A stretch of DNA of 64,000 nt, taken from NCBI GenBank assembly GCA_020055645.1, contig CM034546.1:35030001-35094000 (forward strand). The letters run 5' to 3'. The notes beneath the pieces are model-generated. The model was given only the letters and a program-made list of their open reading frames with translations, searched no databases and was not told the origin of the DNA. Shown here one piece after another: positions 1-11,884 of the stretch; position 1 is the first letter of the stretch, and every line of letters starts with the position of its first letter. This stretch comes from Tomocerus qinae. Lineage: Eukaryota > Arthropoda > Collembola > Entomobryomorpha > Tomoceridae. A program made the translations under genes and the position numbers.

Positions 1-45
1 GCTAAGGATCTACGGTACTCTGAACAAACGACAAAGGAACAGGAA

Positions 46-455
46 GTGGTCAAGTCTGCCTTGAGTCACAAAGGATCACCTGATTGTCAAGTCTGCGCTT
101 TCGTCAATACAGAGAAGCTAATGGCCAAGTGTCCCCTATGGGCAATGGACCACAGTAAAATGTTAAGTCTGCGTTATTGGCAATGGACCGGTAAAAGGTC
201 AAGTTTGCATTATTGGCAATGGACCCGTACAAGGTGAAGTCTGCCTTATTGGCAATGAACCAACAAATGGTCAAGTGTGCCGTATTAGCAGTGGACCAAC
301 AAATGGTCAATTCTGCCGTATTAGCAGTGGACCAAAAAATGGTCAAGTCTGCCGTATTAGCAATGGATCAACATATAGTCAAGTCTGCTTTATTGGCAAT
401 GGACCAACAAATGGTCAAGTCTGCCTTATTTGGCAGAGCCTTTAAAACGGTCAAA
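46..455. repeat. Minisatellite, about 36-bp unit
   Basis: About ten degenerate copies of a unit containing ATGGTCAAGTCTGCC, TATTGGCA or TATTAGCA, and ATGGACCAAC. Copies near 303 and 339 are exactly 36 bp apart; those to the left are more diverged. Short open frames cross it on both strands only because 36 is a multiple of three. Confidence 0.85.
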
Positions 456-458
456 TAA

Positions 459-876
459 ATGTTTTATGGTAGTCGTAATGTGAAGAATGTTTAGTTAGCT
501 TTCAAAAAAACTGTTCTTGGAATAATAAAATAAAATAATTGTTAAATGTATCAACAAACTCTATCATATTATATATAGAATCCCAAAAGTCAATGAGTCC
601 AAAACTTTCTTGTCACAATAGCACAACAAAACTTCAATATGCGAGTGAAAATTAATAAGTACAACAAACGGTATACTTAATTGAAGGTAGAAATTTCTAA
701 TACCACGTCACACAACGGTGTATTTAAATTTAATAATTTTATCATACCTTGCCTTTAAAACGCGCAAGCGTGTATGCATAAATTAAGCAAGAGACCATTC
801 TGTTTTGAAACGTTATGGCTTGCTTGCCCTATTCTCGTAAATACATATAGACACATACAAACATACGTACATACAG
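459..876. other. Non-coding AT-rich stretch with a dispersed-repeat segment
   Basis: No credible gene is seen. About 661-870 resembles 58,896-59,140: both carry ACCACGTC(A/T)CACAAC, a run of TTTAATAATTTTATCA type, CGCGCAAGCGTGTATGCA, and then a string of ACATAC-type repeats. The two look like diverged copies of one interspersed repeat of unknown class. Confidence 0.5.
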
Positions 877-1027
877 ATGTTTTTAATAATGTACCCCAAA
901 GCAGTTGACCCGAAGTCCACTGTAATCAAAGTGCTTTTGTCAGGTAACTTCGGAAGGCATCAGACAAATGCACGTTGCGTGTGGTGGACATCGGGTAAAC
1001 TGCTTTGGGGTACATTATTAAAAACAT
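877..1027. mobile_element. Small inverted-repeat element (MITE-like)
   Basis: The 151-bp segment begins ATGTTTTTAATAATGTACCC and ends with its reverse complement. The inverted repeats continue through CCAAAGCAGTT.ACCCGA for roughly 40 bp with few mismatches. It is too short to code for anything. I could not identify a convincing target-site duplication. A truncated relative of its left end lies at 1,104-1,160. Confidence 0.6.
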
Positions 1028-1103
1028 TAATTATTCAATAGGCGTGCGCCAGTTTATCTTTATACTTTAGTCATGATGAGCTACATACAAAAAATAAGAA
1101 AAT

Positions 1104-1160
1104 GATGTTTTTAATAAAAAGTAGCAGCAGTATACCCGAAGTCCACTATAATCAAAGTGG
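1104..1160 (+). repeat. Truncated copy of the 877-1027 element end
   Basis: It starts ATGTTTTTAATAA and continues to ACCCGAAGTCCACT.TAATCAAAGTG, matching the left end of the inverted-repeat element about 230 bp upstream. The match stops where the CCGAAG-rich minisatellite starts. Confidence 0.55.
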
Positions 1161-1525
1161 GGAAATCCAGCTAGCCGAATCCGAAGAGTGATACCCGAAG
1201 GTCCAGGTAGCCGAAGCCGAAGGCCCAGCTAGCCAAATCCAAAGGTCTAGGTAGCCGAAGCCGAAAGTACCAGCTAGTCGAAGCCGAAGGGAACAGCTAG
1301 CCAAAGCCGAAGGTGGAAGGTACCAGCTAGCCAACTCGAAGGTCCAGCTACCAGAAGCCGACGGGTTAAGTCAATCTACCCGAAACCATAGTCCCAATGC
1401 CGAAGCACCACATACCCGATGCCGAAGTACCAGATACCCGATGCCGAAGTAGCAGCTAGCCGAAACCGAAGTATCAGCTAGCGGAAGCCGAAGGTCCAGC
1501 TAGCCGAAGTACCAGCTAATAAAAC
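1145..1525. repeat. Minisatellite, about 22-bp CCAGCTAGCCGAAGCCGAAGG unit
   Basis: Many imperfect copies of CCAGCTAGCCGAAGCCGAAG with variants (TACCAGATACCCGATGCCG, GTCCAGGTAGCCGAAG). Unit length drifts between about 18 and 24 bp. The array starts directly after the truncated inverted-repeat end at 1,104-1,160, whose own ACCCGAAGTCCA is similar in sequence. Confidence 0.8.
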
Positions 1526-1674
1526 TAAACTGCATCAAATAATAACCTACCAGCCCTTCGACGGCCCGTGAATTCGTCACAGTGGCAATTGTTTGAAAAC
1601 CAAAAAAGGAATATTTTCCGTTAATTCCTAGCCAACATATCCACCTATCCAATCATAAATATTTTTCAAGACGG

Positions 1675-1890
1675 CTCCACCTCCCCTACCTTTCTCCTCC
1701 CCCAAACGGAAGCAATATTTTTATCAGCTCCACGCAGCCTCCACCTCCCCACCCATTCCACTTCCCCAAACAAAAAGAATATTTTTTATCAGCTCTATGT
1801 AGACTCCACCCATTCCCCTCCCCCAAACAAAATAAATATTTTATCAGCTCCACGTAGTATCCACCTTCTCCACGTTTTTTTAGAAGTTTT
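1675..1890. repeat. Short tandem duplication, three copies of about 60-70 bp
   Basis: Three imperfect copies carry ATCAGCTCCACG(T/C)AG, then CTCCACC with CCCATTCC, then CCCCAAACAAA, then AATATTT. No coding potential is supported; the open frame on the minus strand follows the repeat. Confidence 0.6.
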
Positions 1891-2475
1891 TTAACCAATA
1901 TAGTTAATCAACTCAACATGGATAACGAAAACTTCAAATTATAAGGTTGCAGGCCATGATCACTGATCACAGATAACTGAAACTTGTGGCCCACGCTGCG
2001 TTGGTTTTGAACAATATCTTAGAATTTCATTTTCCATGGTTTAAAAATTTAAATTCAACAGACTAAGAAAATTATATTTTTGAATGTTATTTAATAATCC
2101 GGTCAATAATTACGTTGTACAATTTTCACTGTAAATGTAGTTGTCGGGATTTATTTTTGTGGATATCGTTTTATGGAAACTGCAAAAATAGAGCCCCTTA
2201 CTGAATTTTCAAAAATAAATGGTGGAAATTATGAGCATAAATGAAATTATGAGAATAAATATCTTTACCGAATTTCTTCCTGACCTACTCGACTTAATAA
2301 TGAAGACGGTACACTCCAGTTTTTTTATTTTTTAATAGAAAATATTTTGCCAGTGAATTTCAAATATTTGACAAAGCCCTTCAATTGGTTAATAATAAAT
2401 GTAACGGGGGTAGGTAGAAAATAGAAATAATATGGACGATTAAAATAGTGTTAACTAATTAAAATAACAGAGTTA
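1891..2475. other. Non-coding AT-rich stretch
   Basis: I see no gene, RNA gene or strong repeat here. Confidence 0.5.
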
Positions 2476-2479
2476 CTTA

Positions 2480-3065
2480 AAATGAAGAGGTGAATGAAAA
2501 TGACGTCTATTTAAAATGTGGGGTCATTTACAATGACGTCTATTTAAAATAACGGGGTCATTTACAATGATGTCTATTTAAAATGACAGGGTCATTTACA
2601 ATGACGTCTATTTAAAATTAAGGGGTAATTTACAATGACGGGATAATGTACAATGACGGGGTAATTTACAATGACGGGATAATGTACAATGACGGGGTAA
2701 TTTACAATGACAGGGTAATTTACAATGACGGGGTAATTTACAATGACGGGGTAATTTACAATGACGGGGTAATTTACAATGACGGGGTAATTTACAATGA
2801 CAGGGTCATTTACAATTACGTCTATTTAAAATGACGGGGTCATTTAGAACGACGTCTGATTAAAATGACGGGGTCATATAGAAGGACGTCTATTTAAAAT
2901 GACGGGGTCATTTACCAGGGCCGCAGCCAAAAAAAATTTAGGGGGGATGACAAATTATCAGAGAAAATATGAAAATTTTGAAAGTGACAGGGTTATTGAA
3001 AATGACGTGGTTTTCGTGGTTATTGAAAATGACGGCGAAAATTAAAATGACGGGTTTATTGAAAC
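2480..3065. repeat. Compound minisatellite, 18-bp core flanked by about 36-bp units
   Basis: The core at about 2,640-2,810 is an 18-bp unit, AATTTACAATGACGGGGT, repeated about nine times. On both sides it passes into longer units alternating ATGACGTCTATTTAAA with ATGACGGGGTCATTTAC, and from 2,990 into TTATTGAAAATGACG units. The short open frame through it is a by-product of an 18-bp period. Confidence 0.85.
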
Positions 3066-4355
3066 AGTCTCTTAAATTCGGGCCAATGCGCAGTCGCTAG
3101 AAATTTACTGATTTCAACATTTCCTAGCACACTTTATGTGCTAGGATTCAACTATATAACATACCTACAGAACATACTCCATACAAAGGGAATCATTTTA
3201 TGGTTTGTATCAACTCAACTGGGACGTAGTGGTAAATTAGGAAATTAAATTAGAGAGCAGATTTGAGCCAAATTTATTTGATTTAATTTCCCACATGGGA
3301 AATTAAATCGATTAATACCGAATGTCATCATAAAAACAGTATGATAAATGTTTACAATATATTTATGATTTATACTACTTTAAACATTATTAATAAATGA
3401 AATAACGAAATTTTAATTTACCAGCCAAGTTCCTAATCCAATTATTGGCATTTTATAACCACTATTTAATTCCTCTTCGTGATAACGACCCCACATTTTT
3501 AAAGAAGTCAACCGTTAATACAATCCAGGTGGTTTCAAAGAAACTAAATGACGTTAAAGGAAGCAGTGTATCATTTATTGTTTTATGTACCTCTATAAAT
3601 AAGACTGGGTAAAACGGAAAAAAACATTTCAACGAACTATATATTATATAACTGGGTATACGTTGTAGACTAGTAGGTATCAAAGGACCCCTTGGGTCAA
3701 AAGTAATCACCTGGGCCCCTTAGCAATGTAAATTTCAAATACAAAAATTTAGCTAGTTAGCCGTGGAAGATTGGGCCCCTCTCTTTCAAAAATAGTGAAG
3801 TGACTCATAAATATTGATATGGTGACAGTATGCATTTATTTAATTTCGAGTTGATGACTAGAATTTTTTTGTTTTACATTATACTACATTCGAAAGTATG
3901 AAGTAGGATGGAAGGCCTTACAGTCAAGTAAGTAGGGACGAGTACGGTATCAGTTGAGGTATTATGAAATGCAGTTTGCTATAAAATAAACCCAAATGCT
4001 CCACTCTACAGTCAACAGTCAAATACTCCAAATATTTATCATACTCATACTCTATTATTATGCTTAAAGATATCAATTATTTATTTTAAAATCAAAGTAA
4101 AAGTCAATACATCAAATGACATCAGTTTCAATGAAAACAGAATGCTCCGAACCAATGAGCTAGTGCAAATGGGTATGGAAAATAGTAAATAGAAATCAAA
4201 AGGCTTAAAAACTTTCGCAGAGTGACCACCAGTGGCAGCCAGTGAAGCAAATTCTTCAGTTGCGTGTGATGTCATACACAGGATTAGAGCAGACACAATT
4301 GTAGAAATTCGAAAAATGTCCCACATGGAAAAAATCTTATATTTAATATTAGGAT
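3066..4355. other. Intergenic stretch without a supported gene
   Basis: It contains one perfect hairpin, at 3,280-3,309 (13-nt arms GATTTAATTTCCC and its complement, loop ACAT). A minus-strand open frame at 4,081-4,326 (81 codons) starts with a hydrophobic, signal-peptide-like N-terminus (MWDIFRISTIVSALILCM). It has no recognisable domain and I do not call it a gene. Confidence 0.4.
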
Positions 4356-5504
4356 TTCAGTCAATTCACTGAGTTACATTTGTGTATGAATTTAAGAGAT
4401 GTGTATGAAAAAAAATTTGAAATTCGATATTGAATCTCAACTAATGATAACCTATGCAGAAAGGGGAATGTAAAAAACAGTTTCTTTCCGATTTTTGATG
4501 CACCGCCCCCTTCCCGCAGGACACACCCCCCGAAGGTCGAAAAGCATATACAAAAAATCTCAGCAACTACTGGACCGATTTGGATGAAATTTTTTTTAAA
4601 TTGAATGAGATAATATTTGCCCCAGGGGTTCTGCGATTCATTTCAAAATTCGAACTCCTTCATTCAAAATAAATTTCAAAATTTTGAAAAAAGTCGTTTT
4701 TTTGAAATTTATTGCTAATAGACCAAATCTTACTGTAATAGCTATACAAACAGCCAGTTATCATATTACATCAATTTGACCTCTGAAAATGTCAAAGGTC
4801 AACTTTTAGAAACGCTTCAATATATCTTGTGTGACCTATCAATCAGCATCTAAATAACTCGAGCAGAACGATTATGATGTAAAATGACACAAATTTTGTA
4901 CCAGTAATAGGTCAAAGGTCAATTTCTATAAAATAACAAAAATAACATTGTCACAAATTGATCTTTGACCTTTTACTAGTAAAAAATTTATGTCATTTTA
5001 CGTCACAATCGTTCTGCTCGAGTTATTTAGATGCTGATTGATAGGTCACACAAGATATATTGAAGCGTTTCAAAAAGTTGACCTTTGACATTTTCAGAGG
5101 TCAAATTGATGCAATATGATAACTAGCTGTTTCTATAGCTATTACAGTAAGATTTGGTCTATAAGCAATAAATTTCAAAAAAACGACTTTTTTCAAAATT
5201 TTGAAATTTATTTTGAATGAAGGAGTTCGAATTTTGAAATGAATCGCAGAACCCCTGGGGCAAATATTATCTCATTCAATTTAAAAAAAATTTCATCCAA
5301 ATCGGTCCAGTAGTTGCTGAGATTTTTTGTATATGCTTTTCGACCTTCGGGGGGTGTGTCCTGCGGGAAGGGGGCGGTGCATCAAAAATCGGAAAGAAAC
5401 TGTTTTTTATATTCCCCTTTCTGCATAGGTTATCATTAGTTGAGATTCAATATCGAATTTCAAATTTTTTTTCATACACATCTCTTAAATTCATACACAT
5501 TTGC
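4356..5504. mobile_element. Foldback palindrome, arms of about 545 bp
   Basis: Bases 4,381-4,926 are repeated in inverted orientation at 4,955-5,499 with only scattered mismatches, leaving a loop of about 28 bp. The arms include CCGCCCCCTTCCCGCAGG and GGACCGATTTGGATGAAAT. No protein is encoded. A perfect 9-bp direct repeat, TATTAGGAT, lies at 4,347-4,355 and 5,505-5,513 and may be a target-site duplication; if so, about 25 bp of the left end has no partner on the right. A foldback transposon or a hairpin-forming derivative is the likely class. Confidence 0.75.
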
Positions 5505-5575
5505 TATTAGGATCAAATCAACCACAATCGAGGAATAACCTTCCTAAAATACCGAAGGGTTAAAATAATCACTCC

Positions 5576-6520
5576 CAGTCCAAAAACTCACTCACACTCA
5601 CTCTAGGTCCAAAAACTCACTTGCACTTACTCACACTCACTCTAGGTCCAAAAACTCACTTGCACTTACTCACACTCACTCTAGGTCCAAAAACTCACTT
5701 GCACTTACTCACACTCACTCTAGGTCCAAAAACTCACTTGCAATTACTCACACTCACTCTAGGTCCAAAAACTCACTTGCACTTACTCACACTCACTCTA
5801 GGTCCAAAAATTCACTTGCAATTACTCACACTCACTCTAGGTCCAAAAACTCACTTGCACTTACTCACACTCACTCTAGGTCCAAAAACTCACTTGCACT
5901 TACTCACACTCACTCTAGGTCCAAAAACTCACTTGCACTTACTCACACTCACTCCTGGTCCAAAAACTTACTTGCACTTACTCACACTCACTCTAGGTCC
6001 AAAAACTCACTTGCACTTACTCACACTCACTCTAGGTCCAAAAACTCACTTGCACTTACTCACACTCACTCTAGGTCCAAAAACTCACTTGCACTTACTC
6101 ACACTCACTCTAGGTCCAAAAATTCACTTGCACTTACTCACACTCACTCTAGGTCCAAAAACTCACTTGCACTTACTCACACTCACTCTAGGTCCAAAAA
6201 CTCACTTGCACTTACTCACACTCACTCTAGGTCCAAAAACTCACTTGCACTTACTCACACTCACTCTAGGTCCAAAAATTCACTTGCACTTACTCACACT
6301 CACTCCTGGTCCAAAAACTTACTTGCACTTACTCACACTCACTCTAGGTCCAAAAACTCACTTGCACTTACTCACACTCACTCTAGGTCCAAAAACTCAC
6401 TTGCACTTACTCACACTCACTCTAGGTCCAAAAACTCACTTGCACTTACTCACACTCACTCCTGGTCCAAAAACTTACTTGCACTTACTCACACTCACTC
6501 CTGGTCCAAAAACTTACTAC
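5576..6520. repeat. 39-bp minisatellite, about 24 copies
   Basis: Exact 39-bp periodicity: CTCTAGGTCC recurs at 5,601 and 5,640. Each unit is CTCTAGGTCC, then AAAAACTCACTTGCACTTA, then CTCACACTCA. Only three variant sites are obvious (TCTAGG/TCCTGG, AACTCAC/AATTCAC/AACTTAC, GCACTT/GCAATT), so the array is young. Because 39 is a multiple of three, one frame stays open for 318 codons giving a 13-residue repeat; I treat this as non-coding. Confidence 0.92.
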
Positions 6521-6736
6521 CGGCACCATATGGAACCTACTAACTATGTGTTTATATGTGTAAATGATGGTTTGTAAATGATAGATTTTATCTATGCCAT
6601 TTACTGAACTTTCACAACATTACTATACAACTATTATCTTACAATAACCTGATTTACATATGAGAACATATAATATATAATACATATAATTGGAAAAGAT
6701 ATAAACATTGATGACGTGATTCTGTACAGTAAGCAT

Positions 6737-9235
6737 CTATTCATTCTCGTTTTCGGAAACTTCTTCCAAATCCTCACGATCAATTCCATCGGTGGCATTT
6801 AGGATGTTATCAGCAAGTCCCTTCTTTCTTTTCAGCAATTTATCTTTGTTGTATCTCGCGTATCCAAGGTACCACATTATGGAGGTTAGATGGCTACAGC
6901 AACCAACAACTCTGCTCCCGATTTTACACTTACAATAATAAGAGATGATAGCACTTATTCCCTGTTTAGAAGGATCATACTCTATCCAGCACTGATGGGC
7001 TTTTCCCGAGACAAAGCGGCTTTCTATTTTTCCTCTCACCAAGCATGGTAAATCTTTATGCAAATATATGCTATAGCTGCTGTCAGAGTCCAAATGTTGG
7101 CGAGTATAATTTTCAGCCATATTCTTTTGATATTCTCCTAGTGTCAAATAGGTTAGGTCTTCAAGGGTCAGTTTAGGGAAATCCTTAACTTCATCAGTAG
7201 CCAAAACCCATTGCACTCTTTTCTTTTCGAGACCCAGATCTTCAATTTTCGTTGCATTTCATTCATACGATCAAGCTTGACCAGGGCCATTTCAGCTAAT
7301 TTCACATGATTTTCAGTTTCTGTGAAGAAAGGCGTTCCATAAGCGTTAATTAATGCACAAGCTATTCTCACTAACGATCCTAGCTTCGGAAAGTATGAAA
7401 CTTCAATGACTGCATCAAAAAACTTCCACTTCTTTAGTCTTCCGTTCACTGCTTCAATTATCCAACGAACCATTGTAACCAATCTTGACTGATTCGCATC
7501 TTCAGTGGTGAATTGCTTTTGTTTTCTTGCTAAAAGTTTAGGCATGAAAACTTCATACTGTTTAGTTTCAAGTTCCTGAATTACATCACGGAACCCTCGA
7601 TCCAATACTAATTGATCATCTTCTTTAAAAAAGACGTGAAACCGTATGGACGATTGATTATGTTGTTCAAAATTTTTGCATCGTTATTATTATTATTGGC
7701 AAAAAATAGGCCTTCAGCCTCAAGTATGTAGCCATCCGTGAAAGCAATTAACATGGGCTTCAATAAGTTACGGTGTTTGTGACTAGAGAAGGTCATCTTC
7801 TGAAGTTCGTGATCCTTGGACTTTTGCACATACAAGTAGGTACCATCGATGACAACTGCTAAAGAATCCTCTTTTGAGTGAAGTAGTACATTTGCTTTCT
7901 TAGACTGATGAGTTTTAGCTTCTTCTCTACTGATGTGTTCATATCCTAAGTGTTTCGGTACAAAGAACTTTTCCATAGCAAGTCTTGCTGATTCAAAGAT
8001 TGCACTCACTTTCGGCAGACTATTTATCTCAAATAGAAATCCCAGGAATTGATGAGATAGATTTAATCGTAGCTTTACTAGAAATAGACCCAATGCATTA
8101 CGTGTACTACGGTTGACACTCTTTCTTAAATGCATACTAATCAGCAAATGCAAATCATTGAAGTCGTCTAAAGATAATCCAGTCAATTTTAGATAATCGT
8201 TTTCAGTTAATGGAGAATTTTCATTGAAGTCTAATTTTGAAAACGTAGACTTTTCTCTTTCATCAGTAAAAGCTTCAAAAAAGTTCTTCACATCTGCAGC
8301 TGAGAAGTTTGCACAATTTTTTGTAGCTGTAATTCTTTCCAGGGCCTCTTTTGTAAACGTGCCATCTCTGCCAATGTGTGAGGAACACACCCTATTTTTC
8401 ATTGGAACTAGGATGTTTTTCTTCAACCACACATTTATGATTGCAGCCTTTGGGATACGTGATCTCCCTTTTCCATTACACACAAAACATTTCTTTTCGG
8501 TTCTTGAGACGGTAGGAATTTGAATTCGAATTCTTGTATTTGCACTGGCCGAACAAGCTGGGTTGGCAGGCATTTGAAAAGCTGGTCCGGAAGAAAACTG
8601 ATCAACTTCAATTTCTTCACTATCTGACGATTCACTAATTGAATCTTCATATAGAGTGGACGCTTGTGAATCAACGTGAACGTTTCCATTAGGATATATA
8701 GTTATGCCATAATCTTCGTTTCTTTGCGGAGCTAAAGAATCCACGATGCGATTCAAAGATTGAGGGTTAGGTAGCATAGGTAGGTTGTGACTCTTTATTA
8801 GATCATAATTCCCATGCTTGACATTAACATGACAGTTTCCACATACTATGTCGGTAGAATCAAAGATTTTCCCAGCATATTGACAGTACGCAATAGCAAA
8901 GACTTCAAATGATCCTATCCCCATTCTTCTTGCGCTTCTTTTGTTTACAATGCGGATATGACATATATTACAATAGAGATTCGACCGAAAAACTGTTAGA
9001 AATAGTTAAAAGTATATTATAGTTAATTGATAATTAAGTTAAGTTAGTTTTTGAAGTAAGCTAATATTTTAATAGTCATACCCAAAGGAGCCATTTCCAC
9101 TGTTTGCAAGTTAATCAATTCACAAGTTGGCTTTTCAGTACGATTAATGCTGTTAAATGCAATCTGGACATGTTTAGGAATTCTTGTAATCGAAGTTTTT
9201 TCGTCTTGCTTTCTTACGCAAGCTAAAATATGCAT
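6737..9235 (-). pseudogene. DDE transposase (DDE_Tnp_4 type) with SWIM-like zinc finger, two frameshifts
   Basis: Transposase gene read right to left. Exon 1 (9,235-9,082) ends at a GTATGA donor; the 89-bp intron (9,081-8,993) ends CTAACAG; exon 2 runs 8,992-6,737 and the splice is in frame. In order the product shows a CxxC...CxxC zinc motif near the N-terminus (YCNIC, CGNCH), a second zinc motif (CFVCNGKG...CSSH), the first catalytic Asp in VIDGTYLY, the second in LDRGFRD, the Glu in WIIEAVNGRLKKW, and a C-terminal CKCKIGSRVVGCCSH SWIM-like finger. Two frame breaks each fit the loss of one base in a homopolymer: the A-run at 7,627-7,632 and the T-run at 7,246-7,249. Allowing for both, about 803 codons stay open with no other stop, so this is either a very young pseudogene or an intact gene with sequencing indels. 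Terminal inverted repeats were not found. Family assignment is from motif memory. Confidence 0.8.
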
Positions 9236-10762
9236 GTAAAAATACGTCTATGGAAACAAGCAAAGAATAAGACATGATATGATGGCCATGTCATATCTTG
9301 CATAAAGCAATACGCCCTTTATAGGGCTATACTATAAGGATAAGCACCTACATACTTAGTCGGTTTTGCAATAAAAATAATGTAAATTGATCTAAAGAGA
9401 GCCCGCACGTAATTTTTGGCTGATGTATAGTGTACACTTGGGGCTTTCGGCCAAAAAAAGAACCACTCGAAAAATTTTATGCGAACACAGTTTTATACCA
9501 TTTTGAAATAAATAAAATGATATTTCAATGCTATTCTTATGGGAAAAGGTGTATAGTTTCAACGCAATTTTTTCGGTAATTAAGCAGAGCCCGCATGTAA
9601 TACTCCTGTGATGGGTACATAAGACTATGGACTTTTAGTGGTAAAAGTTTCATTGTCTACATTTCATGCGAACTGGGTATAACGGGTAGCCTACCACAAA
9701 TAGGATTTCCCAAGGCATCCTTTTCTAAACATGTTAAGTCATAAGTAGAATTCCATTTATTATTCCCAAACAACGAGCACAATTATAGGTAGCACTTTTG
9801 GAACAAATACCAGGGAACAAAAACTAAACTTTTTTGACAAAATGGGATAATATATATATATTACTACTTCGTCTATTTCCACTGATACAACCAAGCCAAC
9901 TGTAGTTTATCCTTTAATGTGTCTATAATATTGTGTAAACCAAGGATATTTGATATAAAGTTCTGCCACTTCTCCTCATTAAAAATACAGAATTATTCAA
10001 ACTGCAATTTTTTGTTAAATTTTTGCTTTTTTAAATTTGTACACCACCGAAAAGAGGAAAAAAGGGTAAAATTCAAAAAAGGGCCATTTCTGTTTCCTGC
10101 GTTTAATAATACTGTTATCCTATTGCACAATAAGCTCTTTCACAAGAAATGTAAATTAATAAGTAGAAAGTGTTGCAATACCGCTAAAGTACAGGTTTCT
10201 AAGGACAATGTCAAATGTATAACTGACAGCAGTAAAATCTACATTGGAAATCTCTTACATAAAGGTCATAAAATATAATTCCTAACTAAAAATGGTTCCC
10301 TAGATATTTTACTTATTTTAACAGGCATTAAAACAATTCAGTAAAAATAATGATGCAATTACTAGTCGACAATAATAATTATGAATTACATAATAAATAA
10401 AAATTATTGAATTACCGTCCAGTAGAGAGTTGCACGGACTGACATTTAACGGCCTGTGTCCGAACGTGCTCGTAGCAAATGAGCCGCGCGGTTTCCGTAA
10501 AGATTTTGCATATACCCAAATCTAGCCCGCCCGTGCCTGTAATGAGTTTGAGAAATCGGCCCTTGGATATCCGCAGAAGTAAAATGAACATGCCGTATTT
10601 TCCGAATTATTTCACCCTGTTATTTCACCCAATAGTTGACCCTGAAGGGGTCAACTATTATATTTTCACGTTACCATGGGCGTTCATACATTAGTTGACC
10701 TCCTCGAAATAATTGACCCCCCTATTTAGTATAGTGGGAGATGATATGACACAGTATGCATA
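9236..10762. other. Intergenic, with a degenerate direct repeat and a short hairpin
   Basis: Two segments about 188 bp apart begin GAGCCCGCACGTAAT (9,399) and GAGCCCGCATGTAAT (9,587) and both continue to an ATGCGAAC motif (9,479 and 9,667), so the stretch holds two diverged copies of one unit. A hairpin lies at 10,631-10,659 (AATAGTTGACC and its complement). An open frame at 9,919-10,278 has no recognisable domain and low-complexity composition; I do not call it. Confidence 0.4.
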
Positions 10763-10988
10763 TATAGTCTCTTTTTAAGATAGAGCCTTGCAAATTCTAA
10801 GAGGTTTGCTGAAATAGATTGCAGAAATAATAAAATAAATAATAAAATTGTAATACGGCACTATGCTTCGTTTTTATCAAAATTATCAGATCGTCAAGGA
10901 TTTAAGACATTTTTGCAAAATTACATTTCAAAATTTAATACATGCAAAAGGCTATTTCCAAGGCTCTGTCTTAAAAAGATAGACTATA
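10763..10988. mobile_element. MITE, 226 bp, with TIRs of about 28 bp
   Basis: The left end reads TATAGTCTCTTTTTAAGATA and on to GAGCCTTG; the right end is its reverse complement with a 2-bp length difference and one or two mismatches. The interior is AT-rich and non-coding. Both ends carry TA, compatible with a TA target duplication (Tc1/mariner type), but TATA at the junction makes the exact boundary ambiguous. Confidence 0.65.
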
Positions 10989-11884
10989 GTTGAGTGTTAG
11001 CACGGAAAATTTGATGAATTGGAAATTAGGATTATTTTTAAATTATAATAGGTAATAATATAATTATAATCACTGCAGCTTAGCTTAAGTCACGGTACTA
11101 TCATTTTAGTGAAAATGTCTACCTCAGAAGGTCGTATCCAAACTACTCCTAAAAGACCAGTAAAATACAATTCTCATTTGGGAGTAATTATGATAAGCGA
11201 ATACAAAAAACAATTTAGCGGACCGCATACTGTAACTAAACGGCATATAAAGTAACAGCACAATTTAATTCTTCGCGAAGTCTACTAAGACTCCACGTGG
11301 AGGTAAATCGATTTTTGCCTAAGAAAGGGCCAAAGTTACATCTTTCTTCGAACGACTAATGGAAATAGACTGCCGATGCATATAACTGAATATATTCTTA
11401 ATAACTTTTAATTTACTTGTTCTTTACTTCATTTGACTTGCACTTTGTCCTTTCTATTCATTTAGACAAAAAAATAAAACAATTTAGCATGCGTTATAAA
11501 AACGCATTTATACGAAAATAACGTTTTTTGTGCGAGTTTGTTGAAACAAATCGCTTTTATAATTTTTAAGACTGGTTAGATGAGACAGTTTTATGTGTTC
11601 ATGTATGGATTATGATGGATTTTATTATTATGCTGGATGCTATTTAATATGGGACCTTGAAGTAATTTAGAATCCCTGAATAAAAATTTAAACGGTCATT
11701 TTTGATGGTGTCCCTGCGGATAATTTAAAACGTCCCTATAAATGTGCGCTCTGCATTCAGCGATTTGGTTGGTACATTCATGTCTTAATGTTAATATATA
11801 CTTAGAGTAAATGTACATTTAGGCTGCGTTATGATGACTTTGATTGGGCGAGGGGACATTCGGTATTTCGTAATGTGAGTCAAT
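10989..11884. other. Intergenic stretch; one small ORF noted
   Basis: A 46-codon frame at 11,115-11,255 (plus) begins MSTSEGRIQTTPKRPVKYN and is lysine-rich with a good AAAATGT start context. It matches nothing I recognise and is short enough to be chance. The rest holds no supported feature. Confidence 0.3.

Noticed and set aside
2646..2834. 62-codon frame with a YNDGVI repeat
   Set aside because: Translation of the 18-bp minisatellite.
4081..4326. Possible small secreted protein (minus strand)
   Set aside because: The N-terminus is signal-peptide-like, but there is no following domain, conserved cysteine pattern or clear splice donor.
5621..6577. 318-codon open frame with a 13-residue repeat
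   Set aside because: It is the translation of a 39-bp minisatellite whose period is a multiple of three. There is no start context, domain or flanking exon to support it.
9919..10278. 119-codon plus-strand frame
   Set aside because: AT-rich, Lys/Phe/Asn-heavy, with no domain and no splice or promoter support.
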